DNA of 47,216 nt from a virus, in the IMG/VR virus record IMGVR_UViG_3300045925_000054, positions 1 through 47,216 of that record; one strand, written 5' to 3'. Position 1 is the stretch's first letter. The number at the start of each line of letters is the position of its first letter. The translations under genes and the position numbers were made by a program. The notes under the pieces are model-generated. The model worked only from the letters and a program-made list of their open reading frames with translations. It ran no database searches and was not told the DNA's origin. This document shows positions 1 through 7,322 of the stretch, one piece after another.

Positions 1-127
1 GCCGAGATCCTCGAGCTCCCGGACGGCTCCGTCGTCACCTGGGCGCGGAACGAGGACGACGCCGAAGACGTGCTGCTCCACATCTCGAGCGGCGGCACGC
101 TCCTGCACTCGTACACCTACGCACACG
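1..127. repeat. Terminal direct repeat, left copy (circular overlap)
   Basis: Bases 1-127 are identical to bases 47090-47216, and the reading frame of a tail gene passes through both copies without a break. The repeat is exactly 127 bp, a common maximum k-mer in short-read assembly, so the simplest reading is a circular contig (47,089 bp unique) rather than a biological terminal repeat. Circularity fits either a circularly permuted genome or cohesive ends. Confidence 0.93.
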
Positions 128-480
128 CGAGCCGGCAGATCAATCACCTGGGGCGGCCGCCCGGCGGCGGGTCCGATCACATCAACGTCTGGTTCTATAC
201 GCCCGACGACGATACGGCGCGGTTCGCGCTCGTCCTGCTCGCCGACGGATCCGAGGTCGCGTTCTTCGATACGTCCATGTTCACGCAAGGCCGGAACATG
301 GAGGCGAATACCCAGCAACTCTTCGGGCCGTCGACGTCCTGCACGATGGTGACGCTGCTCTTCACGGAGGTGCCGAGCGAGGCGTCGGAGGGCAGCGGCA
401 GCGTCGGCGATCCGGAACCGGTGCCGACCGGCGCCATCGGGCCGATCTCGTGGATCGAATGGCCGGAGGCCGACGACTAG
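1..480 (+). CDS. Tail protein, C-terminal part (gene split by window edge)
   Basis: This is the 3' end of the gene that begins at 46178; the frame is open from base 1 and stops with TAG at 478-480. Joined across the circle the protein is 463 residues (304 + 159). The segment continues a series of beta-rich blades with 'LPDGSVVTW' and 'LLADGSEVAFF' motifs resembling beta-propeller repeats, then ends in an acidic Ser/Gly/Glu linker and a Trp-containing tail. It lies between the distal tail gene (45207) and the tail-hub-like gene (482), so a tail-tip role is likely. The family is not recognised with certainty. Confidence 0.85.
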   Translation, partial: AEILELPDGSVVTWARNEDDAEDVLLHISSGGTLLHSYTYAHASRQINHLGRPPGGGSDHINVWFYTPDDDTARFALVLLADGSEVAFFDTSMFTQGRNMEANTQQLFGPSTSCTMVTLLFTEVPSEASEGSGSVGDPEPVPTGAIGPISWIEWPEADD

Positions 481-481
481 C

Positions 482-2191
482 ATGTTCATCTACTCCGATC
501 TCGATCTCGCGGATCCCGAGTCGTATTACGGCGGGTTCAAGGAAGGCCGCGTCATGCAGTGGGGCACCGCGGAACGCGCGATGTCCTCACGCTTCACCGG
601 CGACTGGACGGGCTCGCAGTTCAATCTCAAGGTGTCGGATTACGACCGCTCGATCCGGCAGCGGTTCGCGAGCACGACCGAGCGCATCTGGACGCAGCCG
701 CTGACGGTCCGGATGACGAATCGGATCAATCGCGCCGCGCTCGGTGCGCCCTACACGGTCTTCAACGGCGTGATCGTGAGCGCACAGCCAGGCGACGGCC
801 TGACCTGGGACTTCACGCTCTCCGACTTCGTCTCGTCGCGGCTGCTGACCGACTCCGCGATGATCCCGTGGCGGATGATCAAGGACGGCTTCCTCGAGCA
901 GATGGACGAGGTCGCCGAGGTCCTCGATCGCGAAATGCCGGAGCCGATCATCTACGGCCGGCACCTGCGGATCCCGGACGAGACGCCCCCTGTCGGTGCC
1001 GGATTCGTCTACGAGCCGATGTACCTCGGGATCATGGGCGGCCAACATATTTGGCTGATCGCCGGGCACGCGTGCGCGAATACCGGGCCGCTCTACATCG
1101 ACGGCGAGGAGACCACCGGGGCCTTCATCATTCCGGGGCCTGGCGACTTCGAGGACTTCGTCTCCGACACCTTCGGCGACACACGGCGCTATACGCTGCT
1201 CCGCGCGCCGGTCGGTGACGAGCTCGCCGACGAGACCGCGCGCGGCGACCACGAGATCGCGATCGCGGTCGACGGCATCGAGCCGAACGGCGACGGCTCC
1301 GGCGAGGTCATCACGGACCGGTTCGAGCAGTACAAGCATTTCCTGATCAACTTCGTGTGTCATCGAGGGCAGGCGTCGTACCAGTCCGGCGCGTGGCTGA
1401 CAAATCCCGAGTGGAATATCCAGTTCGAGGACACGCCGATCCTGATGGTCGACGAGCAGTCGTTCGACGACGGGAGCGCGATCGCCTTCACCTGCCTCGA
1501 CGACGGGTACATCGGCGCGGCCATCATCGGCGCGCGCGCCGGCGACCGCTCGAGCGCGAAACGGTGGATCGCCGAGTGGAACCGGTCATGCCGGGCGCAA
1601 TTCGGGATCACCCGGTACGGGCAGATGCGGATCGCGCTCCTGCATCCGACGCAGGCGATCAAGGATGCGGCCGTCCTCTATACCGGCGCCTACGAGATCC
1701 TGCGCGACAGTTTCCAGCCGGGCGACGTTGGCTGGCAGGATCACTGCAACATTCTCCCGGCGCGCGGCGACTACGAGCACGTCTCCGGCCAATGGAAGAC
1801 GAACGTGATCAATCGCCACGATCAGTCGCTCGCCGACTACGGGATCGAGATCCCGGGCGACACGCGCGACTACCCCTTCGCACCGGGGATCACGCACATC
1901 AATCACCTGGCGGTGCTCGAGGGGCGCGTCCGCGCCTATCCGCGCTGGCGGATCGCCTTCGACGGGACGGTCGGGCCGGATCCGGTGACGCTGGACTCGC
2001 CGGGGTACCGGGAGCTCGGCGACTACATCCGGTATACGCATCATGCCGCGATCGGCGAGCCGGATCAGATCCGACTCGCCCAGATCGAGAGGATCCAGGT
2101 CAACCCAGGGACGCGGAAGGTCCGGATCGTCGCCTTCGACTGCGAGGACCTGATCGACTTTGACGCGCCTGACGACGGGTCGCCGGCCTGA
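482..2191 (+). CDS. Tail-tip / hub-like structural protein
   Basis: 569 residues, starting one base after the previous stop. Position is the main evidence: it follows tape measure, distal tail and beta-propeller-like tail genes, where siphoviruses encode the tail hub or tail-associated protein. The N-terminal ~120 residues read like a baseplate-hub beta domain ('WTGSQFNLKVSDYDRS', 'YTVFNGVIVS'). The remainder is mixed alpha/beta with repeated 'TH.NHL' and 'IERIQVNPGTRKV' beta segments near the end. No peptidase or lysozyme motif was seen. The stop TGA overlaps the next ATG (TGATG), implying coupled translation. Exact hub identity is inferred. Confidence 0.7.
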   Translation: MFIYSDLDLADPESYYGGFKEGRVMQWGTAERAMSSRFTGDWTGSQFNLKVSDYDRSIRQRFASTTERIWTQPLTVRMTNRINRAALGAPYTVFNGVIVSAQPGDGLTWDFTLSDFVSSRLLTDSAMIPWRMIKDGFLEQMDEVAEVLDREMPEPIIYGRHLRIPDETPPVGAGFVYEPMYLGIMGGQHIWLIAGHACANTGPLYIDGEETTGAFIIPGPGDFEDFVSDTFGDTRRYTLLRAPVGDELADETARGDHEIAIAVDGIEPNGDGSGEVITDRFEQYKHFLINFVCHRGQASYQSGAWLTNPEWNIQFEDTPILMVDEQSFDDGSAIAFTCLDDGYIGAAIIGARAGDRSSAKRWIAEWNRSCRAQFGITRYGQMRIALLHPTQAIKDAAVLYTGAYEILRDSFQPGDVGWQDHCNILPARGDYEHVSGQWKTNVINRHDQSLADYGIEIPGDTRDYPFAPGITHINHLAVLEGRVRAYPRWRIAFDGTVGPDPVTLDSPGYRELGDYIRYTHHAAIGEPDQIRLAQIERIQVNPGTRKVRIVAFDCEDLIDFDAPDDGSPA

Positions 2192-3144
2192 TGGCACAGA
2201 CGGGGCCCGAGGGGCGCTTCCGGGTTCGGCTGCACGAAATCCTGATGCTGCGGCGCAGGGTGATCGAGTTGATCGACCAGCTGGAGGAGATGTTCTTCCC
2301 GACCGCGGTCGACGCAGCCGGGGCGCTCGACGGCGACGGCACCGACGGCGATCCCCTCGCCGTGCGGGTCGACGGCGTCACGATCACGATCAACGGCTCG
2401 AATCAACTCGAGGGCACGCCCGGCACGCCGTCGGACACGGTCGCGGCGCTCGATGGGACCGGCGTCGCCGGCGCCTCGACGGCATACTCCCGCGGCGATC
2501 ATCGCCACGCCGACGCGAATCGGCCGACGGACGACCAGAAGGCGGCGCTCGTCGGGACCGGGACGCCGAGCGCGTCGAATCCCTACGTGACGCTCGACAC
2601 GCTCGAGGCCGAGACCGGGGCCGGGGCCAGTCCCGGCGACCTTCCCCCGCACGCCGAGACGCACGAGGAAGGCGGCGACGACGAAATCGACATTACGCAG
2701 CTCGGGGGCTACAGCGGCGATCCCGATGACGTCCTGCACGGCGACGGGACCTGGGGACCGGCCGGCGGCGGCAGTCCTGGCGGGTCCATCTCGGGCACGC
2801 TCTACCCGATCAAGTTCACGGCCGACGGACAGGGCACGGACGTCACGACCGGCGTCAAGAACTACACGGCCCTGATCCCGATCGACACCTACGACGGCAC
2901 GATCACGGCCTGGAACCTGCGGTCGCCGGTGGCCGGGAGTCTCGAGGTCAACGTCCGGAAGAACGGCGCCTCGGTCACGTCTGGGAATAACCCGGCGCTG
3001 ATCGCCGACGACGAGGCCGAGGACACGAACCTCGGCGACTGGGCGGACGTGTCGGTCGCCGGCGGGGATCGCTTCTCGATCAATGTCCTCTCCTGCTCGG
3101 GGATCGAGTTCTTCGAGCTGCAGTTGACGGTGGAGCGGACGTAG
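2191..3144 (+). CDS. Tail fibre-like protein
   Basis: 317 residues. A short N-terminal amphipathic helix (about residues 12-32) is followed by repetitive Gly/Asp/Thr-rich shaft sequence containing 'YSRGDHRHADANRPT', a motif commonly seen in phage tail fibres ahead of trimeric beta structure. A second linker has 'VLHGDGTWGPAGGGSPGG'. The last ~120 residues form a beta-rich domain ('LEVNVRKNGASV', 'SINVLSCSGIEFFELQLTV') that resembles repeated units in the next gene, suggesting a shared sandwich fold. Start ATG overlaps the upstream stop. Probable receptor-facing or tail-tip appendage. Confidence 0.68.
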   Translation: MAQTGPEGRFRVRLHEILMLRRRVIELIDQLEEMFFPTAVDAAGALDGDGTDGDPLAVRVDGVTITINGSNQLEGTPGTPSDTVAALDGTGVAGASTAYSRGDHRHADANRPTDDQKAALVGTGTPSASNPYVTLDTLEAETGAGASPGDLPPHAETHEEGGDDEIDITQLGGYSGDPDDVLHGDGTWGPAGGGSPGGSISGTLYPIKFTADGQGTDVTTGVKNYTALIPIDTYDGTITAWNLRSPVAGSLEVNVRKNGASVTSGNNPALIADDEAEDTNLGDWADVSVAGGDRFSINVLSCSGIEFFELQLTVERT

Positions 3145-4407
3145 ATGTCGAAGCAGATCGCCGTCTGGAAATCGAATGGGCAGCCGTCGCAGCTCGATCC
3201 GACGTACTGCCATCCGATGCAGTCGCAGAACGCCTTCGACGGCGACGAGGCGGATCACACGATGGTCGTCTCGGCGCCTGGGACCTTCAGGAACTTGCGC
3301 GTCGTGGTCTCGGCGGCGCCTGGGTCTGGGAAAAGCTGGGAAGTGACGCTGCGCGTCAACGGGGCCGACACGGCCTTGATGGTCACGATCAGCAATAGTG
3401 ACACTGACGAGGAGAACACGGCCGACGAGGTCACGGTCGCGGCGGGCGATCTGATTGCGCTCGAGTTCCGTCCGCCGTTCCTGAATCCGCCGGCGCTGAT
3501 GTCGCCGTCGGTCTCGCTCGAGTTCGATAGCGATGTGGCAGGGACGTCGATCTACGGCGGGTCACAACCGCAGGACATGACCACGACGCGCACGACGGCG
3601 CTGCTCGGCGGGACGAATGCCGGCGGCGGATGGTCCGATGAGGCGTCGATCGTCGCTGTGGCGGGCACGTTCACGCGGCTGGATGTGTCGCTCAATGCGA
3701 GCTCTGGCACCGGGACGTACACGTTCAACATTCTCAAGAACGGCGTCGTCCAGGACGGGTCCGGCGGGACCGTCGACACGACGCTCGTCATCACGGCGCC
3801 GGCGACGTCTGGCTCGTCGACGTTCTCGCTCTCCTGCGATCCGCTCGACGAGTTTCAGCTCCGCGCCGTGCCGTCCGGCCTCACCACGAATCGCCGCCCA
3901 CGCTACGGCGTCGCCTTAGTCGCGGACATCGTCGGGAACTCGAACTTCCACGCGTCGCCCCCTGATGCCACGGACGGAGGATCGACCACGAATTATCACG
4001 GCTTCGGCGACTCGTGGACGCAATGGTCGACGACGGAGGCCGATCATCAGGCGACGGTCGGCGTGGCCTTCGAGTTGAGATTCCTCGCGGTCAGCGTCAC
4101 GGAGGCGCCAGGGGCGGGCAAGGGCTACGGCTTCACGCTCCGCAAGAATGGCGCGGCGACGAGTCTCTCGGCGGGCGTGATCGGCACGAACTCGAGCGGC
4201 TCCGATACCGGGTTCGTCAGTTTCGCGCCGGGCGATCTCATCAACGTCGAGACGGTGCCGATCGGATCGCCGACGGGCCTCGGCTTCCGGTTCGCGTGCT
4301 GTCAGTTCATCGACGATGGCGCAGGGAGCGAGGGCAGTCCAGGATCCGAAGGCAGTCCGGGCGAGGAGACGGGAGTCGAGACCGGGTTCGCGTCGGTCGG
4401 TGGATAG
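3145..4407 (+). CDS. Tail appendage protein with repeated beta-sandwich units
   Basis: 420 residues, ATG immediately after the preceding TAG. Three homologous blocks of roughly 130 residues can be seen, each with 'GTFRNLRVVVSAAPGSGKSWEVTLRVNG', 'GTFTRLDVSLNASSGTGTY.FNILKNG' or 'LRFLAVSVTEAPGAGKGYGFTLRKNG'-type cores (quoted in parts), followed by an 'AGDLI..E..P' strand. These resemble the C-terminal domain of the upstream gene. The protein ends in a Gly/Ser/Glu linker ('GSEGSPGSEGSPGEE'). Likely a multivalent tail-tip or decoration protein; binding target unknown. Confidence 0.65.
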   Translation: MSKQIAVWKSNGQPSQLDPTYCHPMQSQNAFDGDEADHTMVVSAPGTFRNLRVVVSAAPGSGKSWEVTLRVNGADTALMVTISNSDTDEENTADEVTVAAGDLIALEFRPPFLNPPALMSPSVSLEFDSDVAGTSIYGGSQPQDMTTTRTTALLGGTNAGGGWSDEASIVAVAGTFTRLDVSLNASSGTGTYTFNILKNGVVQDGSGGTVDTTLVITAPATSGSSTFSLSCDPLDEFQLRAVPSGLTTNRRPRYGVALVADIVGNSNFHASPPDATDGGSTTNYHGFGDSWTQWSTTEADHQATVGVAFELRFLAVSVTEAPGAGKGYGFTLRKNGAATSLSAGVIGTNSSGSDTGFVSFAPGDLINVETVPIGSPTGLGFRFACCQFIDDGAGSEGSPGSEGSPGEETGVETGFASVGG

Positions 4408-4443
4408 GGCGACGGACACGCAAGGACTGTACAAGGGGCAGTG

Positions 4444-4773
4444 ATGAGCGGCAACGGACTCGACGGCAGCGGTACACCGGTGTGGTTGAAGGCGGCAGTG
4501 CAACTCGGCGTGACGTCGATTATCGCGATGGGCCTCGTCTATTGGATGGCGACGACCCTCTATACCCAGAACCGTGAGATGAAAGCGCAGCTCGAGGGCC
4601 ACGCCCAGGAATATATGTTCCTGAAGGGCGCGATCACGAGTCACATCGATCAGACCGGCCGGACGAACGCGCTGATCCTGCACTACCTACAGTCGATGTG
4701 TTTCAACACAGCGACGGACGTCGAGCAACGGCGCCGGTGCATTCCGCCGAGAGACAGCAGCATCGAGCCATAA
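4444..4773 (+). CDS. Small single-pass membrane protein (holin-like candidate)
   Basis: 109 residues. ATG at 4444 has AAGGGG five bases upstream; a GTG at 4441 would be too close to that site. One hydrophobic segment lies at about residues 17-38, followed by a charged helix rich in Gln/Glu/Lys and a Cys-containing basic tail. It sits right after the tail-fibre genes, where siphoviruses often carry lysis genes, so a holin or holin-like role is possible, but a single TM and this tail are not diagnostic. Two CDSs later another tiny membrane protein (6688) is an alternative holin. Confidence 0.6.
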   Translation: MSGNGLDGSGTPVWLKAAVQLGVTSIIAMGLVYWMATTLYTQNREMKAQLEGHAQEYMFLKGAITSHIDQTGRTNALILHYLQSMCFNTATDVEQRRRCIPPRDSSIEP

Positions 4774-4784
4774 AGGGGATCCCC

Positions 4785-6398
4785 ATGATGCGTCGACTAC
4801 TGATCGCGGGTCTGCTGTCGCTGCTCCCTGTGTCCGCATACGCACAGACGATGGTCGAGATCCCGCCGGGGCAGGCGTGGCAGCCGATCATCAACAAGGC
4901 GCCGGCGGGCTCGACGTTCGTGATCAAGGCCGGCGTCCATCGGATGCAGCAGATCACGGCGCGTACCGGGGACACCTTCCTCGGTGAGACGCAGGGCGGC
5001 ATCCTGCTCGCGATCGTCTCCGGCGCGAAGGTCCTCGACGGCTGGCAGCGTGACGGGAGCGCGTGGTTCGTCACCGGGCAGACGCAGCAAGGACAACGCC
5101 TCGGCGGCGTCTGCTGGTCGACGCATCCGCGGTGCGACTACCCCGAGGATCTGTTCTTCGATAACGTGATGAAGAAACACGTCGCCTCGCGCGGGCAGGT
5201 GGGCGCCGGGACGTGGTTCTTCGACTACGCGGCCGATCGGATCTACGTCGGCGACGATCCATCGGGCCGCGTCGTCGAGACGAGCGTGACGCCGAATCTC
5301 TTCCACCTGAGCGCGGCGTCGCGCGTCACAGTCGACCGGCTGATCGTCGAGAAATACGCGGCGGCGAGTGGGACGAGTGCACTCAGCATCGGCGCGTCGG
5401 CGTCTGGCGGCGTCGACTGGTCAGTGCGGAATTCGATCGTCCGGTGGAATCACGGCGGCGGCATCGGCACCGACTCGAGGACGTCGGCGATCAATAACCT
5501 CGTGCACCATAACTGCGGGTTCGGGTTCACCGGCGCAGGGTCGGACATTCTGATCGAGGGCAACGAGATCGCGTACAACAACATCGCCGCGGGCGCGACG
5601 GTCACGAGGTGGAGCGCAAACGGCTCGGATGGGACCTGCGGCTATAACTCCTACTGGGGCGCCGGCGGATCGAAATGGGTGTGGACGACGAATCTGATCG
5701 TCCGGAACAACCGATCCCATCACAACGACGGGCCAGGCCTCTGGACGGACATCAATAACATCGGCACGCTCTACGAGCAGAACGTCGCCTTCGAGAACGC
5801 GCGATCAGGCATCTTTCACGAGATCAGCTACGACGCCGTCATTCGGAAGAACACGCTCAAGCGGAACGGCCTGTCGCGCGACTACCCGTGGTGGACGACG
5901 AGTGCGGGCATCGAGGTCACGAGCTCGCGGAACGTCGAGGTCTACGAGAACACGCTCGAGGACAACTTCCAGGGGATCACCGGACTCAACGATCATCGGG
6001 GCGCCGGCGAGTACGGACCGTGGACGCTGATCAATCTGCTGGTGCACGGTAATGTGATCACCTACACGACCGAGCCGGCCGCCGGCACCGGGCGTACTGG
6101 GGTGATCGATAGCGCGAACCTCGACGCCTTCAGGCCGCAGGCGAACAACCGCTACACGAACAACGGCTATACCCGCGGCGGCGATTTCCTCTGGCTCAAT
6201 CAGACAATGTCGAAGGCGACCTGGCACGGGCAGGGGATGGACGTCGAGAACGCGACCGGCGGAACGGCGCCGCCAGGCATCGTCGCTCGAGTGACGGACC
6301 TGATCGCTGTCACGTTCTACGGGTCGTATGCCGCGGTGGCACTGTCGCTGCTCGCTGGGATCTTTTGGCTCACACGAGATGCGCACGACAGGAAGTGA
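4785..6398 (+). CDS. Exported, membrane-anchored parallel beta-helix protein
   Basis: 537 residues. ATG 4785 was chosen because it has AAAGGGGA upstream and starts a textbook Sec signal peptide: MMRR, a Leu/Ala core and an A-Y-A/Q cleavage site near residue 20. The body has right-handed parallel beta-helix repeats typical of the pectate-lyase-like superfamily, with recurring N-N-x-x-x-x-N-x-G/S turns such as 'IRKNTLKRNG' and 'VEVYENTLEDN'. The last ~30 residues contain one hydrophobic membrane segment ('AVALSLLAGIFWL') followed by a charged end, so the protein probably sits in the host envelope with its helix outside. That is unlike a virion tailspike. It may be a polysaccharide-active enzyme or a surface-altering protein; substrate unknown. 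Confidence 0.75.
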   Translation: MMRRLLIAGLLSLLPVSAYAQTMVEIPPGQAWQPIINKAPAGSTFVIKAGVHRMQQITARTGDTFLGETQGGILLAIVSGAKVLDGWQRDGSAWFVTGQTQQGQRLGGVCWSTHPRCDYPEDLFFDNVMKKHVASRGQVGAGTWFFDYAADRIYVGDDPSGRVVETSVTPNLFHLSAASRVTVDRLIVEKYAAASGTSALSIGASASGGVDWSVRNSIVRWNHGGGIGTDSRTSAINNLVHHNCGFGFTGAGSDILIEGNEIAYNNIAAGATVTRWSANGSDGTCGYNSYWGAGGSKWVWTTNLIVRNNRSHHNDGPGLWTDINNIGTLYEQNVAFENARSGIFHEISYDAVIRKNTLKRNGLSRDYPWWTTSAGIEVTSSRNVEVYENTLEDNFQGITGLNDHRGAGEYGPWTLINLLVHGNVITYTTEPAAGTGRTGVIDSANLDAFRPQANNRYTNNGYTRGGDFLWLNQTMSKATWHGQGMDVENATGGTAPPGIVARVTDLIAVTFYGSYAAVALSLLAGIFWLTRDAHDRK

Positions 6399-6493
6399 TC
6401 GCCGGCGTGGCTGGTGGGCGTCGGCCACTGGGACCACTGGCTCCCCCGGGTCGGTGGAGGCGGACGGCCGATCACGAACGGCCGGCGATCACT
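6394..6493. repeat. 13-bp inverted repeat enclosing a structured spacer
   Basis: AGTGATCGCCGGC (6394-6406) is repeated as its exact complement at 6481-6493, with 74 bases between. Inside is a second stem, GGCCG (6466-6470) with CGGCC (6479-6483). The left arm overlaps the stop codon of the beta-helix gene and the element ends 24 bases before the next ATG (6518). It could be a transcription terminator without a T-run, or an RNA processing or translation-control structure. Confidence 0.6.
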
Positions 6494-6517
6494 GCACGTC
6501 CTGTGTGTGGTTACCGG

Positions 6518-6697
6518 ATGAGTAACTTCCTCGAGGCGATCGTCGAGCAGAACCGACGGCTCCGTCTGGCGCTGGTGACGATCCGCGATGTGCCGGGGAT
6601 CGACGTCGAGCGGCTCAGGCAGATCGCGCGCCGGGCGCTCGAGGACGCCGGCGAGGACGCTCGGATTCTCGAGATCAAGGGGGAACGATGGCTCTAA
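6518..6697 (+). CDS. Small helical hypothetical protein
   Basis: 59 residues, high in Leu, Arg and Glu; predicted to be almost entirely helical with a heptad-like pattern in 'LEAIVEQNRRLRLAL' and 'LRQIARRALEDAGED'. No family recognised. It overlaps the downstream two-TM gene by 10 bases, so the two are probably co-translated. By position it may belong to the lysis or membrane group, for example as a partner of the small membrane protein, but that is inference only. Confidence 0.55.
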   Translation: MSNFLEAIVEQNRRLRLALVTIRDVPGIDVERLRQIARRALEDAGEDARILEIKGERWL

Positions 6698-6828
6698 CGA
6701 TAGTCGGTCTGTTGGCGCTGGCGGCCTTCGTCGTGGCGATCGCGTCGGCGCTCGGCAAGGCGCCGCTCTGGGTCGCGGTGCTCCTGCTCTGCCTGATCGC
6801 ACTCCTGCAGGCGATCCCGGTCCGCTGA
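6688..6828 (+). CDS. 46-residue two-TM membrane protein (holin-like)
   Basis: ATG 6688 preceded by AAGGGGG at a good distance; stop TGA at 6826-6828. The peptide has two hydrophobic stretches, about residues 3-22 and 27-43, joined by a short G-K-A-P turn, and almost no soluble part. This is the architecture of small class II-like holins and of many uncharacterised phage membrane peptides. It overlaps the upstream helical gene and faces the convergent minus-strand gene at 6855. Holin is the leading guess; no endolysin partner could be identified. Confidence 0.6.
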   Translation: MALTIVGLLALAAFVVAIASALGKAPLWVAVLLLCLIALLQAIPVR

Positions 6829-6854
6829 GGCCTGGACGTGTATCAGTCCTAATG

Positions 6855-7043
6855 CTACGCGACCTGTCGCGTGGTCGCCTTCTCGAACTCGCGCCGGTAG
6901 ACGGCCTCGGTGACCTCGACGCCGTCGACGAGGTACTGCCTCGCCGTCCCGTCGCTGCGCACTTCGAATCTGAGGATGAGATCGCGGAGCTCGGTCTCGG
7001 TGACGTGGCAGGTCTCCTCGCCGATCCTGATGGTCATGGTCAT
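6855..7043 (-). CDS. Small hypothetical protein next to attP
   Basis: 62 residues, with the start chosen at 7043 because AGGGA lies 7 bases upstream; the frame is open further upstream but without a ribosome site. The sequence is acidic/amphipathic: an N-terminal beta strand ('MTIRIGEETCHVTE'), a helix, then a 'YLVDGVEVTEAVYRREFE' segment. It could be a small regulator or recombination directionality factor because it flanks the attachment site, but no DNA-binding motif is recognisable. Confidence 0.5.
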   Translation of the reverse strand: MTMTIRIGEETCHVTETELRDLILRFEVRSDGTARQYLVDGVEVTEAVYRREFEKATTRQVA

Positions 7044-7130
7044 GATGTCGTCCCTGAATGAGGTCGCTCGATCGCGGCCGAACGGAACGACGGGCAAACG
7101 TCAGGCCAGGATGCGGTCCGACCGGTGTCG

Positions 7131-7176
7131 GTCCCTGTAGTTGTCCCTGTACCACCGGCAGAAATGAGTCCCTGTA
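7131..7176 (+). repeat. Candidate integrase arm-type sites, left arm (3 copies)
   Basis: GTCCCTGTA occurs three times in direct orientation at 7131-7139, 7143-7151 and 7168-7176, and the same word recurs on the other side of the core. Short direct repeats flanking the core on both sides are what arm-binding sites of lambda-type integrases look like. Role inferred from position. Confidence 0.6.
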
Positions 7177-7213
7177 CTGCCAATGAATTGTGAGGATTGT
7201 CTAAGGAATTACG

Positions 7214-7259
7214 TGGTGAGCCGGGGGGGAATCGAACCCCCAACCCGCAGATTAAGAGT
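7214..7259 (-). other. attP core: 3' half of tRNA-Lys(CUU)
   Basis: Read on the minus strand, 7259-7214 gives an anticodon loop CTCTTAA (anticodon CTT, Lys), the 3' strand of the anticodon stem, a variable loop GGGTT, a perfect 5-bp T-arm (GGGGG/CCCCC with loop TTCGATT), the 3' acceptor strand CCGGCTC, discriminator A and encoded CCA. Upstream of the anticodon loop the sequence cannot form the anticodon stem, so only the 3' half is present. This is the usual identity segment that restores a host tRNA on integration, and the integrase gene ends 63 bases away. Confidence 0.87.
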
Positions 7260-7277
7260 TTCGCCCCCGCAGATTGT

Positions 7278-7304
7278 GCAACTCTTCCCGTCTCAACCAG
7301 TTGC
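7278..7304. repeat. Inverted repeat between attP core and integrase
   Basis: GCAACT (7278-7283) and AGTTGC (7299-7304) form a 6-bp stem with a 15-base loop. Just before it, CCCGCAGATT occurs twice (7244-7253 inside the tRNA half and 7266-7275). These may be core-type or accessory protein sites of the integration complex, or a weak terminator for integrase. Confidence 0.4.
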
Positions 7305-7322
7305 GAAGAATGCGTGCGGGGA

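Noticed and set aside
1-127. True direct terminal repeat of a packaged genome
   Set aside because: Length equals a standard assembly k-mer and the repeat is inside a gene with no packaging features; assembly overlap of a circle is simpler, though coverage data would be decisive.
2065-3258. 397-codon open frame on the minus strand
   Set aside because: Shadow of the tail-fibre genes with low-complexity Arg/Val/Asp sequence. The plus strand has overlapping starts and stops and recognisable fibre motifs.
4698-4784. Longer N-terminus for the beta-helix protein
   Set aside because: The extra 29 residues precede a classic signal peptide and overlap the upstream gene; AAAGGGGA lies just before ATG 4785.
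7214-7290. Possible complete phage tRNA-Lys gene
   Set aside because: Only the 3' half from the anticodon loop to CCA is present. The bases that should form the 5' anticodon stem, D-arm and acceptor strand do not pair, and the location beside integrase explains it as attP.
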